DNA of 64,000 bases from Halosimplex halobium. Lineage in GTDB: Archaea > Halobacteriota > Halobacteria > Halobacteriales > Haloarculaceae. The DNA lies in NCBI RefSeq assembly GCF_051414055.1, contig NZ_JBLKNX010000001.1:186001-250000 (forward strand). Reading direction: 5' to 3'. Shown here piece after piece: positions 15,010-23,500 of the stretch; positions within the stretch are counted from its first letter, which is position 1, and the number at the start of each line of letters is the position of its first letter. The position numbers were made by a program, and so were the translations under genes. The notes under the pieces are model-generated. The model saw nothing but the letters and a program-made list of their open reading frames with translations. It made no database searches and had not been told where the DNA came from.

Positions 15010-16053
15010 TCAGTCGCCCGCCGCGGACCGGCCGCCGTCGCTGCCGCCACCGCTCCCGCCCGACAGGGGCGTCCGTTCGACGACCGTCCCGTCGTAGGTG
15101 GGGTACTGCTCGACGATCTCCCCTTCGGGCACGTCGCCCTCCTCGACCATCTCCTCGAGCAGCCACCACGCCACCTCGACGTGGTCGGACTTGACGGTGT
15201 AGTACTCCTCGGGGACGCCGAGTTCGTCGAGCCGCGCGGCGTCGACCCACGTCTTCCCGTAGACGAGGGTGCCGTCGTCGGTGATCTCGTCGAAGGGGCG
15301 GCGCAGCGTGCGGGCCATCCGCTTGAGCCGCCGGCGGTGCTGGGCGGCGTCCTTGAAGACGCTCGTGCAGAAGTACACCTTCTCGTGGTCGCCCATCTCC
15401 TCTAAGATCTGCTCGCGCGGGCTGTCGACGGCGCTCATGTGCTCGTCGCGCAGCTCGAACCCCTCCTCCTGCATCCGGCGGTAGTTGCCGTCGGACATCT
15501 CGAACTCGTTGATGTTGCAGAAGTCGGCCGCGCCCTCGTCGAGGAAGTCGATGAACTCCTGCTCGGGGCGGATGCCGGGAATCTCGAACGCGGGGGTCAG
15601 CCCCTCCTCGCGGGCGACGTAGAGGATCTCCTCCCACTCGGTGCCGTGCAGGTCGCCCCACTGCTCGTAGGGGGGGTGGAAGCGGATCTCGTCGAGGCCG
15701 GCCTCCGAGAGCCGGCGCATGTTCTCCCGGCCGCCGGTGATGCCGGTATAGAGATGGGTGTGGAAGTCCTCGCCGTACTCGTCTTTGAGCAGCGAGAGGT
15801 AGCGAGTGGTGCGGCCCATCGCCTCCTGGGGCTCGCCGCCGGTGATAGACGCCCCGAGCGCGTCCATGCGCTCGGCCTCCTCGAGCACGTCCTCGTCGGA
15901 CTCGACGGGCCGCTCGTTGGCGTAGACCTGGTTGACGTTCTTGCGGTTCTCGCCGAGGGGACAGTAGAAACAGTCGCGCTGGTCGCAGTAACCGTAGACG
16001 AACAGGACCATCTTCCCGCCCTTGGCGCACTGTTCGCAGCCCTCGGATATCAT
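15010..16053 (-). CDS. COG2108-type radical SAM protein, uncharacterised
   Basis: A 347-residue enzyme. The cluster motif is CDQRDCFYC (C23, C28, C31), i.e. CX4CX2C instead of the usual CX3CX2C. ITGGEPQEAMG supplies the SAM-binding GGE-like motif, and HTHLYTGITGG and EIRFHPPYEQWG follow barrel strands. A further Cys pair precedes it (C6, C9). These match the archaeal COG2108 group, whose reaction is unknown. An S/G/D-rich tail ends the protein; its coding sequence is partly duplicated downstream. Monocistronic. Confidence 0.82.
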   Translation of the reverse strand: MISEGCEQCAKGGKMVLFVYGYCDQRDCFYCPLGENRKNVNQVYANERPVESDEDVLEEAERMDALGASITGGEPQEAMGRTTRYLSLLKDEYGEDFHTHLYTGITGGRENMRRLSEAGLDEIRFHPPYEQWGDLHGTEWEEILYVAREEGLTPAFEIPGIRPEQEFIDFLDEGAADFCNINEFEMSDGNYRRMQEEGFELRDEHMSAVDSPREQILEEMGDHEKVYFCTSVFKDAAQHRRRLKRMARTLRRPFDEITDDGTLVYGKTWVDAARLDELGVPEEYYTVKSDHVEVAWWLLEEMVEEGDVPEGEIVEQYPTYDGTVVERTPLSGGSGGGSDGGRSAAGD

Positions 16054-16214
16054 CGGCTCTACCTATCCCGTCGAGCGGGAAAAGTCGTGTGTTCCCGACC
16101 GGGGATGTCAACCGGTGGCGCCCGCGGCCCGCGCGGTCCGGAACCCCGGACCGCCACGCGACCCGGAAACCGCGACCGCCGCACGAACCGGAAACTCCGG
16201 CCGCGAGCGCGGCC

Positions 16215-16220
16215 CTATTG
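16215..16220 (+). promoter_or_regulatory. Weak TATA-like box upstream of the mini-ORF and MFS gene
   Basis: CTATTG is centred ~28 nt before the GTG at 16246 that opens an 18-codon ORF leading to the MFS gene. The match to a TATA box is weak. Confidence 0.3.
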
Positions 16221-16245
16221 GGGGTGGCCCCGTTCGATTCGGCCA

Positions 16246-16302
16246 GTGAGCCGGACCGAGTCGCGCGACGAGGACGAGCCGCCGATCCCGACGGGAGACT
16301 GA
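16246..16302 (+). CDS. Possible 18-residue leader ORF before the MFS gene
   Basis: From GTG 16246 the frame reads VSRTESRDEDEPPIPTGD and stops with TGA at 16300-16302, one base before the GTG start of the transporter. The peptide is acidic like real haloarchaeal proteins, and its start is where a leaderless transcript would begin. It could be a leader peptide coupled to translation of the transporter, or a chance ORF. Confidence 0.3.
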   Translation: MSRTESRDEDEPPIPTGD

Positions 16303-16303
16303 C

Positions 16304-17485
16304 GTGGCCGAGCCCACCGACCGCCGCGAGCGCCTGCTGTGGACGGTCGCCATCTTCGCGTTCGTCACCACCGACGCCGTCGGATTTCAACTGCGGGGCG
16401 CTCTGTTGCCCAGCATCGAGGAGAGCTTCCAGGTCTCGCAGGGACTACTCGGGCTCGTCGCCACGGCGGGCACGCTCGGGTTCGTCGCCTCGGTGCTGGT
16501 CGTCGGGCTGGTCGCCGGCCGCATCGACATCTACCGCGCGCTAGTGGGCAGCGCCGCCGTCGTCGCCGTCGGCGCCGTCCTGACGGGGATCGCGCCGGTC
16601 TTCCTCGTCTTCCTCGCGGCCCTGTTCCTCCGCGGGGTGGCGACGGGCCCGTTCCGCGCGCTCGACCGGGCGGTGCTGGGCCACCTCTACCCGGAGGGGC
16701 GCGCACGGATCTTCAACCGCTACGCGCTGGTGTGGGCCGCCGGCGCCGCCGCGGGCCCGCTCGTCGTCACCGCCGCGCTGGCCGCGGGGAACTGGCGGTT
16801 CGCCTACGGCGTCGTCGCCGTCGGCTTCCTCGTCTCGACGGTCCTGCTCGTCCGGCTGGACCTGCCCGACTCCGTCGCGACCGAGCGGGAACTCACTCTC
16901 GGCGACCTCCGGGAGGTCCTCCGCAAGCCCGCCGTCGCGGGGATGACCGGCGTCCTCGTGTTCAACGGCGGCATCGAGGGGACCCTCTTTACCTGGCTGC
17001 CGTACTTCGCGGCCCGGCAACTCCCCGCGGCGGAGGCGAACCTCGTCCTCTCGACGTTCCTCGCGGCGTACGTCCCCGGCCGCCTGGCCTACAGCTACCT
17101 CGCCGACCGCACCGGCCGCACGCTCGACCTCGTGCTCGTGACGCTGACGCTCACCATGCCCGCGCTGCTCGCGACGATATACCTCGCCAGCGGCCGCTGG
17201 CTGTTCGTCGCCGTCTTCGCGCTGGGGCTGGTGATCTCTGCTACTTTTCCCACCCTCTCTGCGTTCGGGATGAACGCCGCCCCCGAGTACAGCGGCCCCG
17301 TCAACGCTATCTCGACGAGCGCCGGCTACGTCGGCATCGCACTCGTCCCGCCCGTCGTCGGCCTGCTGGCCGAGCGCGTCGGCCTCCGCGCGGCGCTCGG
17401 AATCCTGCCCGCGTTGCTGGTCGCCATGCTCGTCGTCGCCGGCGTGACGCGGGTCTACCAAGCTCGCCGGGGCGCGCCGACCTGA
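16304..17485 (+). CDS. Major facilitator superfamily transporter
   Basis: A 393-residue protein with about twelve hydrophobic helices. The N-terminal half has the MFS loop pattern (GRIDIYRALVGSA between helices 2 and 3 and FLRGVATGPFRALDRAVLG later); the C-terminal half has a similar LADRTGRTLDLVL loop. It should move a small solute across the membrane by secondary transport; substrate unknown, with general resemblance to multidrug and nitrate/sugar carriers. The start is GTG 16304; no ATG is available before the first helix. Confidence 0.88.
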   Translation: MAEPTDRRERLLWTVAIFAFVTTDAVGFQLRGALLPSIEESFQVSQGLLGLVATAGTLGFVASVLVVGLVAGRIDIYRALVGSAAVVAVGAVLTGIAPVFLVFLAALFLRGVATGPFRALDRAVLGHLYPEGRARIFNRYALVWAAGAAAGPLVVTAALAAGNWRFAYGVVAVGFLVSTVLLVRLDLPDSVATERELTLGDLREVLRKPAVAGMTGVLVFNGGIEGTLFTWLPYFAARQLPAAEANLVLSTFLAAYVPGRLAYSYLADRTGRTLDLVLVTLTLTMPALLATIYLASGRWLFVAVFALGLVISATFPTLSAFGMNAAPEYSGPVNAISTSAGYVGIALVPPVVGLLAERVGLRAALGILPALLVAMLVVAGVTRVYQARRGAPT

Positions 17486-17570
17486 CCGACCAGGTCCCGT
17501 CCCGACACCGCCCTCTCGACGCCACGCGAGCCCCGAAGACTGATACAGGGCCGTAGCCTACTCCCGACCG

Positions 17571-18656
17571 ATGCTGCTGGTCCTGTGCGTGGACCTCGAC
17601 GACGACCTCGGGCGCAAGACGGGCGTGGAGACGCCGGTGGTCGGCCGCGACGCCGTCGAGGCCGCGGCCGTCGACCTGGCGACCGCAGACCCCGAGGACA
17701 GCGACGTGAACGTCCTCTTCGAGGGGCTGCACATCGCCGACCGGGTCGACGACGAGTCCGTCGAGGTGGCGGCGGTCACCGGTGTCGACGGCAGCGACGT
17801 GGCCGCCAACCGCGCCGTCGGCGAGGAACTCGACGAGGTGCTGGCGGGGCTGGCCACCGGCGAGGACGTGCGCGCGATGGTCGTCACCGACGGCGCCCAG
17901 GACGAGTCGGTCCTCCCGGTGATCCGCTCGCGGGTGCCCATCGACGGCGTCCAGCGGGTCGTCGTCCGGCAGGCCCAGGACCTGGAGTCGATGTACTACA
18001 CGATCAAGCAGGTGCTCGACGACCCCGAGACGCGGGGGACGATCCTCATCCCGATGGGCATCCTCCTGCTCATCTACCCCCTGTCGCTTCTGGCCGAGCG
18101 CCTCGACATGCCCGGCGCCGTCTTCGGCGTCACGTCGGCGCTGATCGGCTTCTACCTGCTGTCGCGCGGGCTGGCGCTGGGCGAACGGCTCGACGCGTTC
18201 GTTGACCGGGTCCGCGAGGGGCTCTACGCCGGGCGCGTCTCGCTGGTGACCTACCTCGTCGCCGGCCTGTTGCTGGTGATCGGCGGGTTCACCGGCGCCC
18301 AGACGGTCCAGGAGCTCCAGTCGGCGCCCGGCGACGCGCTGACCGTGATCGAGGTGATCGCGGCGCTCGTCTACGGCTCGCTGCGCTGGTTCGCGGCCGC
18401 GGGCGTCACCAGCAGCCTCGGCCGCGTCGTCGACGGCTACATCGACGGCGAGTTCGAGTGGCGCCACCTCAACGCGCCCGTCTACGTGCTGGCGATCGCC
18501 TTCATCCTCCACGGGGTCTCCAGTTTCGTCCTCGCGTACGGCGACCTGTCGTATCTCGCCTTCACCCTCACCGGCGCGACGCTTCTGGGCCTGGCCAGCA
18601 CCTTCGCGTTCGCGCTCGCCGAGTCGCGGTTCGGCGGCCGCGCCAGGCCGACCTAG
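17571..18656 (+). CDS. DUF373 family membrane protein
   Basis: A 361-residue protein with two parts. The N-terminal ~150 residues are a soluble domain (LVLCVDLDDDLGRKTG, then VTDGAQDESVLPVI) that is diagnostic of archaeal DUF373. The rest contains about six transmembrane helices starting at GTILIPMGILLLIYPLSLL. Family members are widespread in Euryarchaeota and have no assigned role. Its TAG stop shares a CTAG palindrome with the TAG stop of the convergent lipoprotein gene. Confidence 0.9.
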   Translation: MLLVLCVDLDDDLGRKTGVETPVVGRDAVEAAAVDLATADPEDSDVNVLFEGLHIADRVDDESVEVAAVTGVDGSDVAANRAVGEELDEVLAGLATGEDVRAMVVTDGAQDESVLPVIRSRVPIDGVQRVVVRQAQDLESMYYTIKQVLDDPETRGTILIPMGILLLIYPLSLLAERLDMPGAVFGVTSALIGFYLLSRGLALGERLDAFVDRVREGLYAGRVSLVTYLVAGLLLVIGGFTGAQTVQELQSAPGDALTVIEVIAALVYGSLRWFAAAGVTSSLGRVVDGYIDGEFEWRHLNAPVYVLAIAFILHGVSSFVLAYGDLSYLAFTLTGATLLGLASTFAFALAESRFGGRARPT

Positions 18657-19846
18657 ATGTCGAGCCGGCCGACGGTGAACGACAGGTCGACGCCGACCCC
18701 GTCGACGGTCGCGGTGCCGGACAGGCCCGTCCGTTGCCCGCGCAGGTCCACCAGCCCCTCGCCGTCGAACGGTTGCCGGGCGGTGACGGCCGACCGGTCG
18801 CCGTCGCGCTCGCGCAGCCCGACGTACAGCGACTCGCCGGGTTCGAGGCGCTCGTCGAGTGTGACCGTCCGGGTGGTCAGGTTGTGGGTGAACTCGAACT
18901 CGGTCCCGGCCGGGACCGCCGCGCCGCCGGTCAGCGTGACGTTCAGGGCGGTTCCGTCGGGCGTCTTCTCGACGACCCCGCGGGGGACCCGGTCGAGCCA
19001 CGGCGGCCGGGGCGCCCGGTCGACGCCCCACTCGTAGTCGAAGTCGTAGGTGTCGGCGACCGACTCGTTGTCGCCGACCTCGCCGGTCAGTCGGTGGATC
19101 CGGCCCACGTCGTCGACGAGCAGCCGCCCGGTGTAGTGGCCCAGCGACGCGCCGGCGCCCTTCGGTCCCGTCATCCGCAGCTCGTGGAGCGTCCGGCCGT
19201 CCGACGCCGTGGTCCCGGTCCACGCGTAGTCGCTCGTCGCCATCCGGACGCTCAGCGCCAGGCTGATCCCGCTGGTCGGTCCGATCGCCCCCGTCGTCGT
19301 GTTGGACGCCGACTCCATCTCGTAGGGCGGACCGACGAGCGTCCGGTTCGTGACGAGCACGCCCCCGGAGTACCAGGCCGCTCCCCGGTCGTCGCGCTCG
19401 TACTGCTCGCCGTCGACGCTGTAGACCACCTGCGAGTCGTCGCCGTTCCGATGGTGGAGCCGCCACCCGGAGGCGGCGACCGCCTCGAAGTGGGCGACCA
19501 GCAGCGCCGTCTCGTTGACCGTCCCGTCGGCGCGGACGCCCGGCGGGAGCGACTGTCCCTCGCCCGGCGTCGCACGCGTCCCGGGCGTGTGCGTCGACTG
19601 CGTCCCGGTCGCCGTCGACTCCGCCGAGTCGACGCCCGCCCGGTCGGTCCCCGCCGCACCCGCGCCGCCCGTCGCCGTACCCGCGTCGTTCGTCGTCGAT
19701 TCGCCCTGTGTGGCCGTCGGCGTGGCGACCGGCGAGTCCGTCGGCGCGTCGGCACCGGGCGTCGCCGTCCCCCCGCCCAGCGCCGCGCAGCCCGACAGGA
19801 CCACCAGCGCCGCGGCGGCCAGTGTCACCCACCAGTCACGTCGCAT
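18653..19846 (-). CDS. Predicted secreted lipoprotein, hypothetical
   Basis: A 397-residue protein with an N-terminal signal MRRDWWVTLAAAALVVLSGC: the lipobox LSGC makes C20 the likely lipidated residue, anchoring it outside the cell membrane. A Thr/Pro/Ser/Asp linker (~25-100) follows, then a beta-rich domain with RLHHRNGDDSQVVYS and LRMTGPKGAGASL. It resembles haloarchaeal surface lipoproteins of the LolA/outer-lipoprotein-carrier-like shape, but that likeness is weak. Its 3' end overlaps the DUF373 3' end by 4 nt. Confidence 0.8.
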   Translation of the reverse strand: MRRDWWVTLAAAALVVLSGCAALGGGTATPGADAPTDSPVATPTATQGESTTNDAGTATGGAGAAGTDRAGVDSAESTATGTQSTHTPGTRATPGEGQSLPPGVRADGTVNETALLVAHFEAVAASGWRLHHRNGDDSQVVYSVDGEQYERDDRGAAWYSGGVLVTNRTLVGPPYEMESASNTTTGAIGPTSGISLALSVRMATSDYAWTGTTASDGRTLHELRMTGPKGAGASLGHYTGRLLVDDVGRIHRLTGEVGDNESVADTYDFDYEWGVDRAPRPPWLDRVPRGVVEKTPDGTALNVTLTGGAAVPAGTEFEFTHNLTTRTVTLDERLEPGESLYVGLRERDGDRSAVTARQPFDGEGLVDLRGQRTGLSGTATVDGVGVDLSFTVGRLDI

Positions 19847-19932
19847 ACCACGAGTCGGCACACGGGTCGGTGTAATCCGTTTCGGTCCGCGGTGACTGCC
19901 CCCGGTCGCCGTTCGCGACCGCGGAACCGCAA

Positions 19933-20286
19933 TCACCGCTCGCGCGCCTGGCTCACGAGAAACCCGCAGCCAGCGATCACGAGGACGACGCCGCCGAGCA
20001 GCAGCGTCCCGCTCCCGGTCGCCGTCCCGAGGACGATGGCCGCCCACGCGAGGCCGAAGACGGCGTGGGCCAGCGCGAACAGCCGCCGACCCCGGCGATA
20101 GAAGACGACGGCGCCGAGCAGCAGCGCGACCGCGAGGACGGCCGCCGAGAGCGCGACCGGCCGCACGCGCAGGCCGCCGACCGGGACGGGCCCGACGAAC
20201 GGTTCCAGCAGGAAGACCAGTCCCGCCAGGCCGACCAGCGTGCCGACGGCGGCCGGCCCGGGTTCGAGGTCGAGCGTCGCGCTCAC
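19933..20286 (-). CDS. Small membrane protein, hypothetical
   Basis: A 117-residue protein with four hydrophobic helices (VGTLVGLAGLVFLLEPFV, ALSAAVLAVALLLGAVVFY, LFALAHAVFGLAWAAIVLG, TLLLGGVVLVIAGCGFLV) and short loops, ending SQARER. It lies upstream of the lipoprotein gene on the same strand, 86 nt away. No family recognised. Confidence 0.72.
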   Translation of the reverse strand: MSATLDLEPGPAAVGTLVGLAGLVFLLEPFVGPVPVGGLRVRPVALSAAVLAVALLLGAVVFYRRGRRLFALAHAVFGLAWAAIVLGTATGSGTLLLGGVVLVIAGCGFLVSQARER

Positions 20287-20458
20287 GCCGCCCGCTCACC
20301 CCGCCGGCGCCGTCTCGTGGCGGCCGGCCACCCGGCCCACCGACGCGTCCGTGTCACGCCGCGCCGTTAGGACCGGATCGGTGTGAACGTTCCGCCCCGC
20401 TGGCGCCGACTGCACGGCCGCGGTCGTCGCCCGTGACGCGCTCGCACCCGGCGACGGT

Positions 20459-20467
20459 ACTTTTATC
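20459..20467 (+). promoter_or_regulatory. TATA-like box upstream of the giant kinase
   Basis: ACTTTTATC is a clear AT-rich box in a GC-rich 297-nt spacer. Its centre is ~29 nt before GTG 20492 and ~120 nt before the kinase ATG, so transcription should begin at or beside the GTG of a short ORF. The rest of the spacer (20287-20458) shows nothing I can name. Confidence 0.55.
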
Positions 20468-20491
20468 GCACGCGGCCCGCTACCCGCGGTC

Positions 20492-20587
20492 GTGTCAACG
20501 AACGGACGAGGGGGCGTCCGGGCGAGCCGCGACGGGCCGCGCCAGCGGCGGCCGCCGCTCGCCCGAGGGATTCGAAACTGTCGATGA
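20492..20587 (+). CDS. Possible 31-residue leaderless leader ORF before the kinase
   Basis: GTG 20492 stands at the position where the TATA box predicts the transcript to start. The frame runs 31 codons (VSTNGRGGVRASRDGP...) and ends in TGA overlapping the kinase start as ATGA. The peptide is Arg-rich, unlike ordinary haloarchaeal proteins, so if translated it is more likely a regulatory or coupling leader than a functional protein. Confidence 0.3.
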   Translation: MSTNGRGGVRASRDGPRQRRPPLARGIRNCR

Positions 20588-23500
20588 CCGGCGGGGACTC
20601 GGGGACGGACGGCGACCGAGCGGAGCCGCCGACCGACGAGCCGGCGGCCACCGGCCGAGCGGAACCGCCAGCCGAGGGCGCGTCGGCCGACACAGAGCTC
20701 GACGCGGGCGAAATCGCGGACGGGAACGTTCCAGATGCGGTCCGAGCCCGCCGGTGTATCGCCGTGGCGGTCGCGGACGGCCGCGTCGTCGACGCGACGG
20801 CCGCGCTCGACGACGCCCTGGGGATCGACCCCGCGGTTGCAGCCGGTGATGGGGACTTCTACGACGCGCTCGCGGCCGCGGCGACCGATCCCGGAACGGT
20901 CGATCGGGTCGCGACGGCGGCCGCCGAGGGAGCGGCGACCGACGGGACCGCGGTGGCGTTCGGGACCGACGCAGGTCGGCGGGTGTACCGCCACGCCGCC
21001 GCGCCGTGTCCGGCCGACTCGGCGGCCGACCGGGTGGAGCTGTTCGAGGACGTGACGCGAGTCCGTGCCCGGGACCACGGGCTCGACACCGTCGAGACGC
21101 TCGCGGAGCGCGTCCGCGACGGCCTCCTCGCGACCGACGGCGAGGGGCGGGTCGCCTACTGCAACGAGTCGTTCGCGTCGCGGCTCGGCGCCGAGCCGGC
21201 GTCGCTCGTCGGGCGACCGGTCGCCCGGCTCGTCGTCGACGACGAGCGCGCGGCGTGGGTGGCCACGGTCGCCGAACTCGACCCCGACACGGAGCTGACC
21301 CGCGAGTTCGCGTTCCGGTGGGGCGACTCGCGGGTCCGGCTGTCGGTGGCGCTGACCGCGCGGCCGGAAGGGGGTATCCTGGGCGCGGCACGCCGTCCCG
21401 ACCGGCCGTCCGAGCGGGCGGGTCGCGCCGAGCGGTACCGGCGGCTCGTCGAGAGCGCCGCCGACCCGATGTGGGTCGTCGACGCCGACGACCGGATCGC
21501 GCTCGCCAACGGGGCGATGGGCGAGTTTCTCGGCGTCGACCCCGCGGCCCTGGAGGGGGTGCCCGCGACCGACCCCGTGCCGGACGCGGCGGCCGACCGG
21601 ATCGCCGCGGCGCTGGAGACGGTCCGCGCGGGCGACCGCCGCCGGTGGCACGACACCGAGTTGCGGCTCCCGGACGCCGAGGGGCGCGAGCGGCGGTTCG
21701 AGGCGACGTTCGGGCCGGTACGGACCGACGGGGCCGTCGTCGGGACGGTCGGCACCTTCCGCGACGTGACCGAGCGCGAGCGCCGCCGCCGGGAGCTCGA
21801 ACAGCTCCGGCGGCTGCTCGCCGGCGTCGTCCGCACGGATGTGGCCGACGGCGTCCGCGAGATCGGCGACCTGGCCGACCGCCTGACCGAACGCGTCGAC
21901 GGCGAACGCGCGGCGCTCGCGGGAGCGATCGGCGAGCGGGCCGACGCGCTGGCGGACCTGGTCACCAAGACCGCGGCGGTCGAGCGCATCGTCGACACCG
22001 ACCCCGAGCCGACGGCGGTCGCGCTCGACGAGGCCGTCGACCGGGCGGTCGCTTCCGTCGACCCGCCGTCCGCGGCCACGCTCGACGTCGACGCCCCGTC
22101 GGTCGACGTGTGGGCCGTGCCGGTCGTCGACCTCGCCGTCCGGAACCTCGTCGAAAACGCCGTGGAACACAGTTCCACGAGCCGTCGGCCGGGGGCCGAC
22201 GACGCCGTCGAGCACAGCTCGACGAGTCCTGCTTCGCAGGCTCAGCAGGACGCCACCACCCACGCGGGAGAAGCGCCGACCGTCTCGGTGACGGGGACGG
22301 TCGACGAGCGGTCGGTGACGCTCTCGGTCGTCGACGACGGCCCGGGGATCCCCGACGCGGAGCTGGCGGCGCTCGAACGCGGCGCGGAGACGCCGCTGGA
22401 CCACGGCAGCGGCGTCGGCCTCTGGCTCGTCGAGTGGGTCGTCGCCAAGTCCGGCGGCGACCTCTCGTTCGAGACGGGCGACGGCACCCGCGCGACGGTC
22501 CGGTTCGACCGCGCCGACGGGCTCGGCGGGCCGATGGCCGGCGGCGACGCGGCCGACACGGCCGGGCCCGAGGACGCGGACGTGCGCGTCTGCCACCTCG
22601 ACCCGGACCGCTCGGCGACGGCGCGGATCCGCGAGGCCGCCGCCGGCGTCGGCCCGACCGTCGCCGTCGAGCGCGCCGAAGGGGTCGACGCCGCGGTCGC
22701 GGCGCTGGAGGCCGGCCGCGTCGACTGCCTGGTCACCGACTGTATCGCCGACTCCGACTGGGACCGCCTCGCCGCGGCGGCCGACCGGGCCGACGCGCCC
22801 GTCGTCTGTTACGCCGGCGCCGCACACACCGGGATCGACGGCGAGCGGCTCGCCGCCGTCGACAGCCTCGTCGAGAAGGGGACGGGCACCGCGCCGGCGA
22901 CCTTCCTGGTCGAGAAGGTCCTCGCGCTCGTCGGGGTCGACGCCGGCCCCCGACGGGTCGACCCGCCTGGCGCGTCGGTCGATGTCGACGTGTCGACGGC
23001 TGGGGCCGGCTCGGAGCGCCCCGACGACGGGAGCGACGCCGCGGTCGGATCCGGGGCCGACGCGGCCGTCCGCGTCGCGAGCGGTGCGGGGACGGCGACC
23101 CGCGTCCCGGACGGCCACCCCGGGTTCGCCGACGCGACCGACCCGCCCCCGGGCGGCGCGGCCGCGGCGGTCCGGACCGCGACCGACGGGACGGATCTGC
23201 GACACGTCGGCGAGTGGGCGCTGTCGCTGACGGTCGGCGGCGACGACCTCCGGGTGCGCTACGCGCGGGACCTGACGCCGCTGGCCGCCCGCGAGCGGCG
23301 CCGGACGCTGCTGGCAGCGCTGGTCGACCACGCCCGGGACCGGGTCTCGGTCGTCGACGCGAACGGCGAGGTGGTCTACCACAACGAGGCGTTCGCCGAC
23401 GCGCTGGGGTACGGGGACATGACCGGGACCCACTCGGCGGAGTTCATGGCGCCGGGCGAGCTGGAGAAGGGGCAGCTGGCCGTCCAGCGGCTGCTCGCGA

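Noticed and set aside
16060..16240. Short repeats of CCGGAAAC type between the radical SAM and MFS genes
   Set aside because: Too short and irregular to distinguish from GC-rich background.
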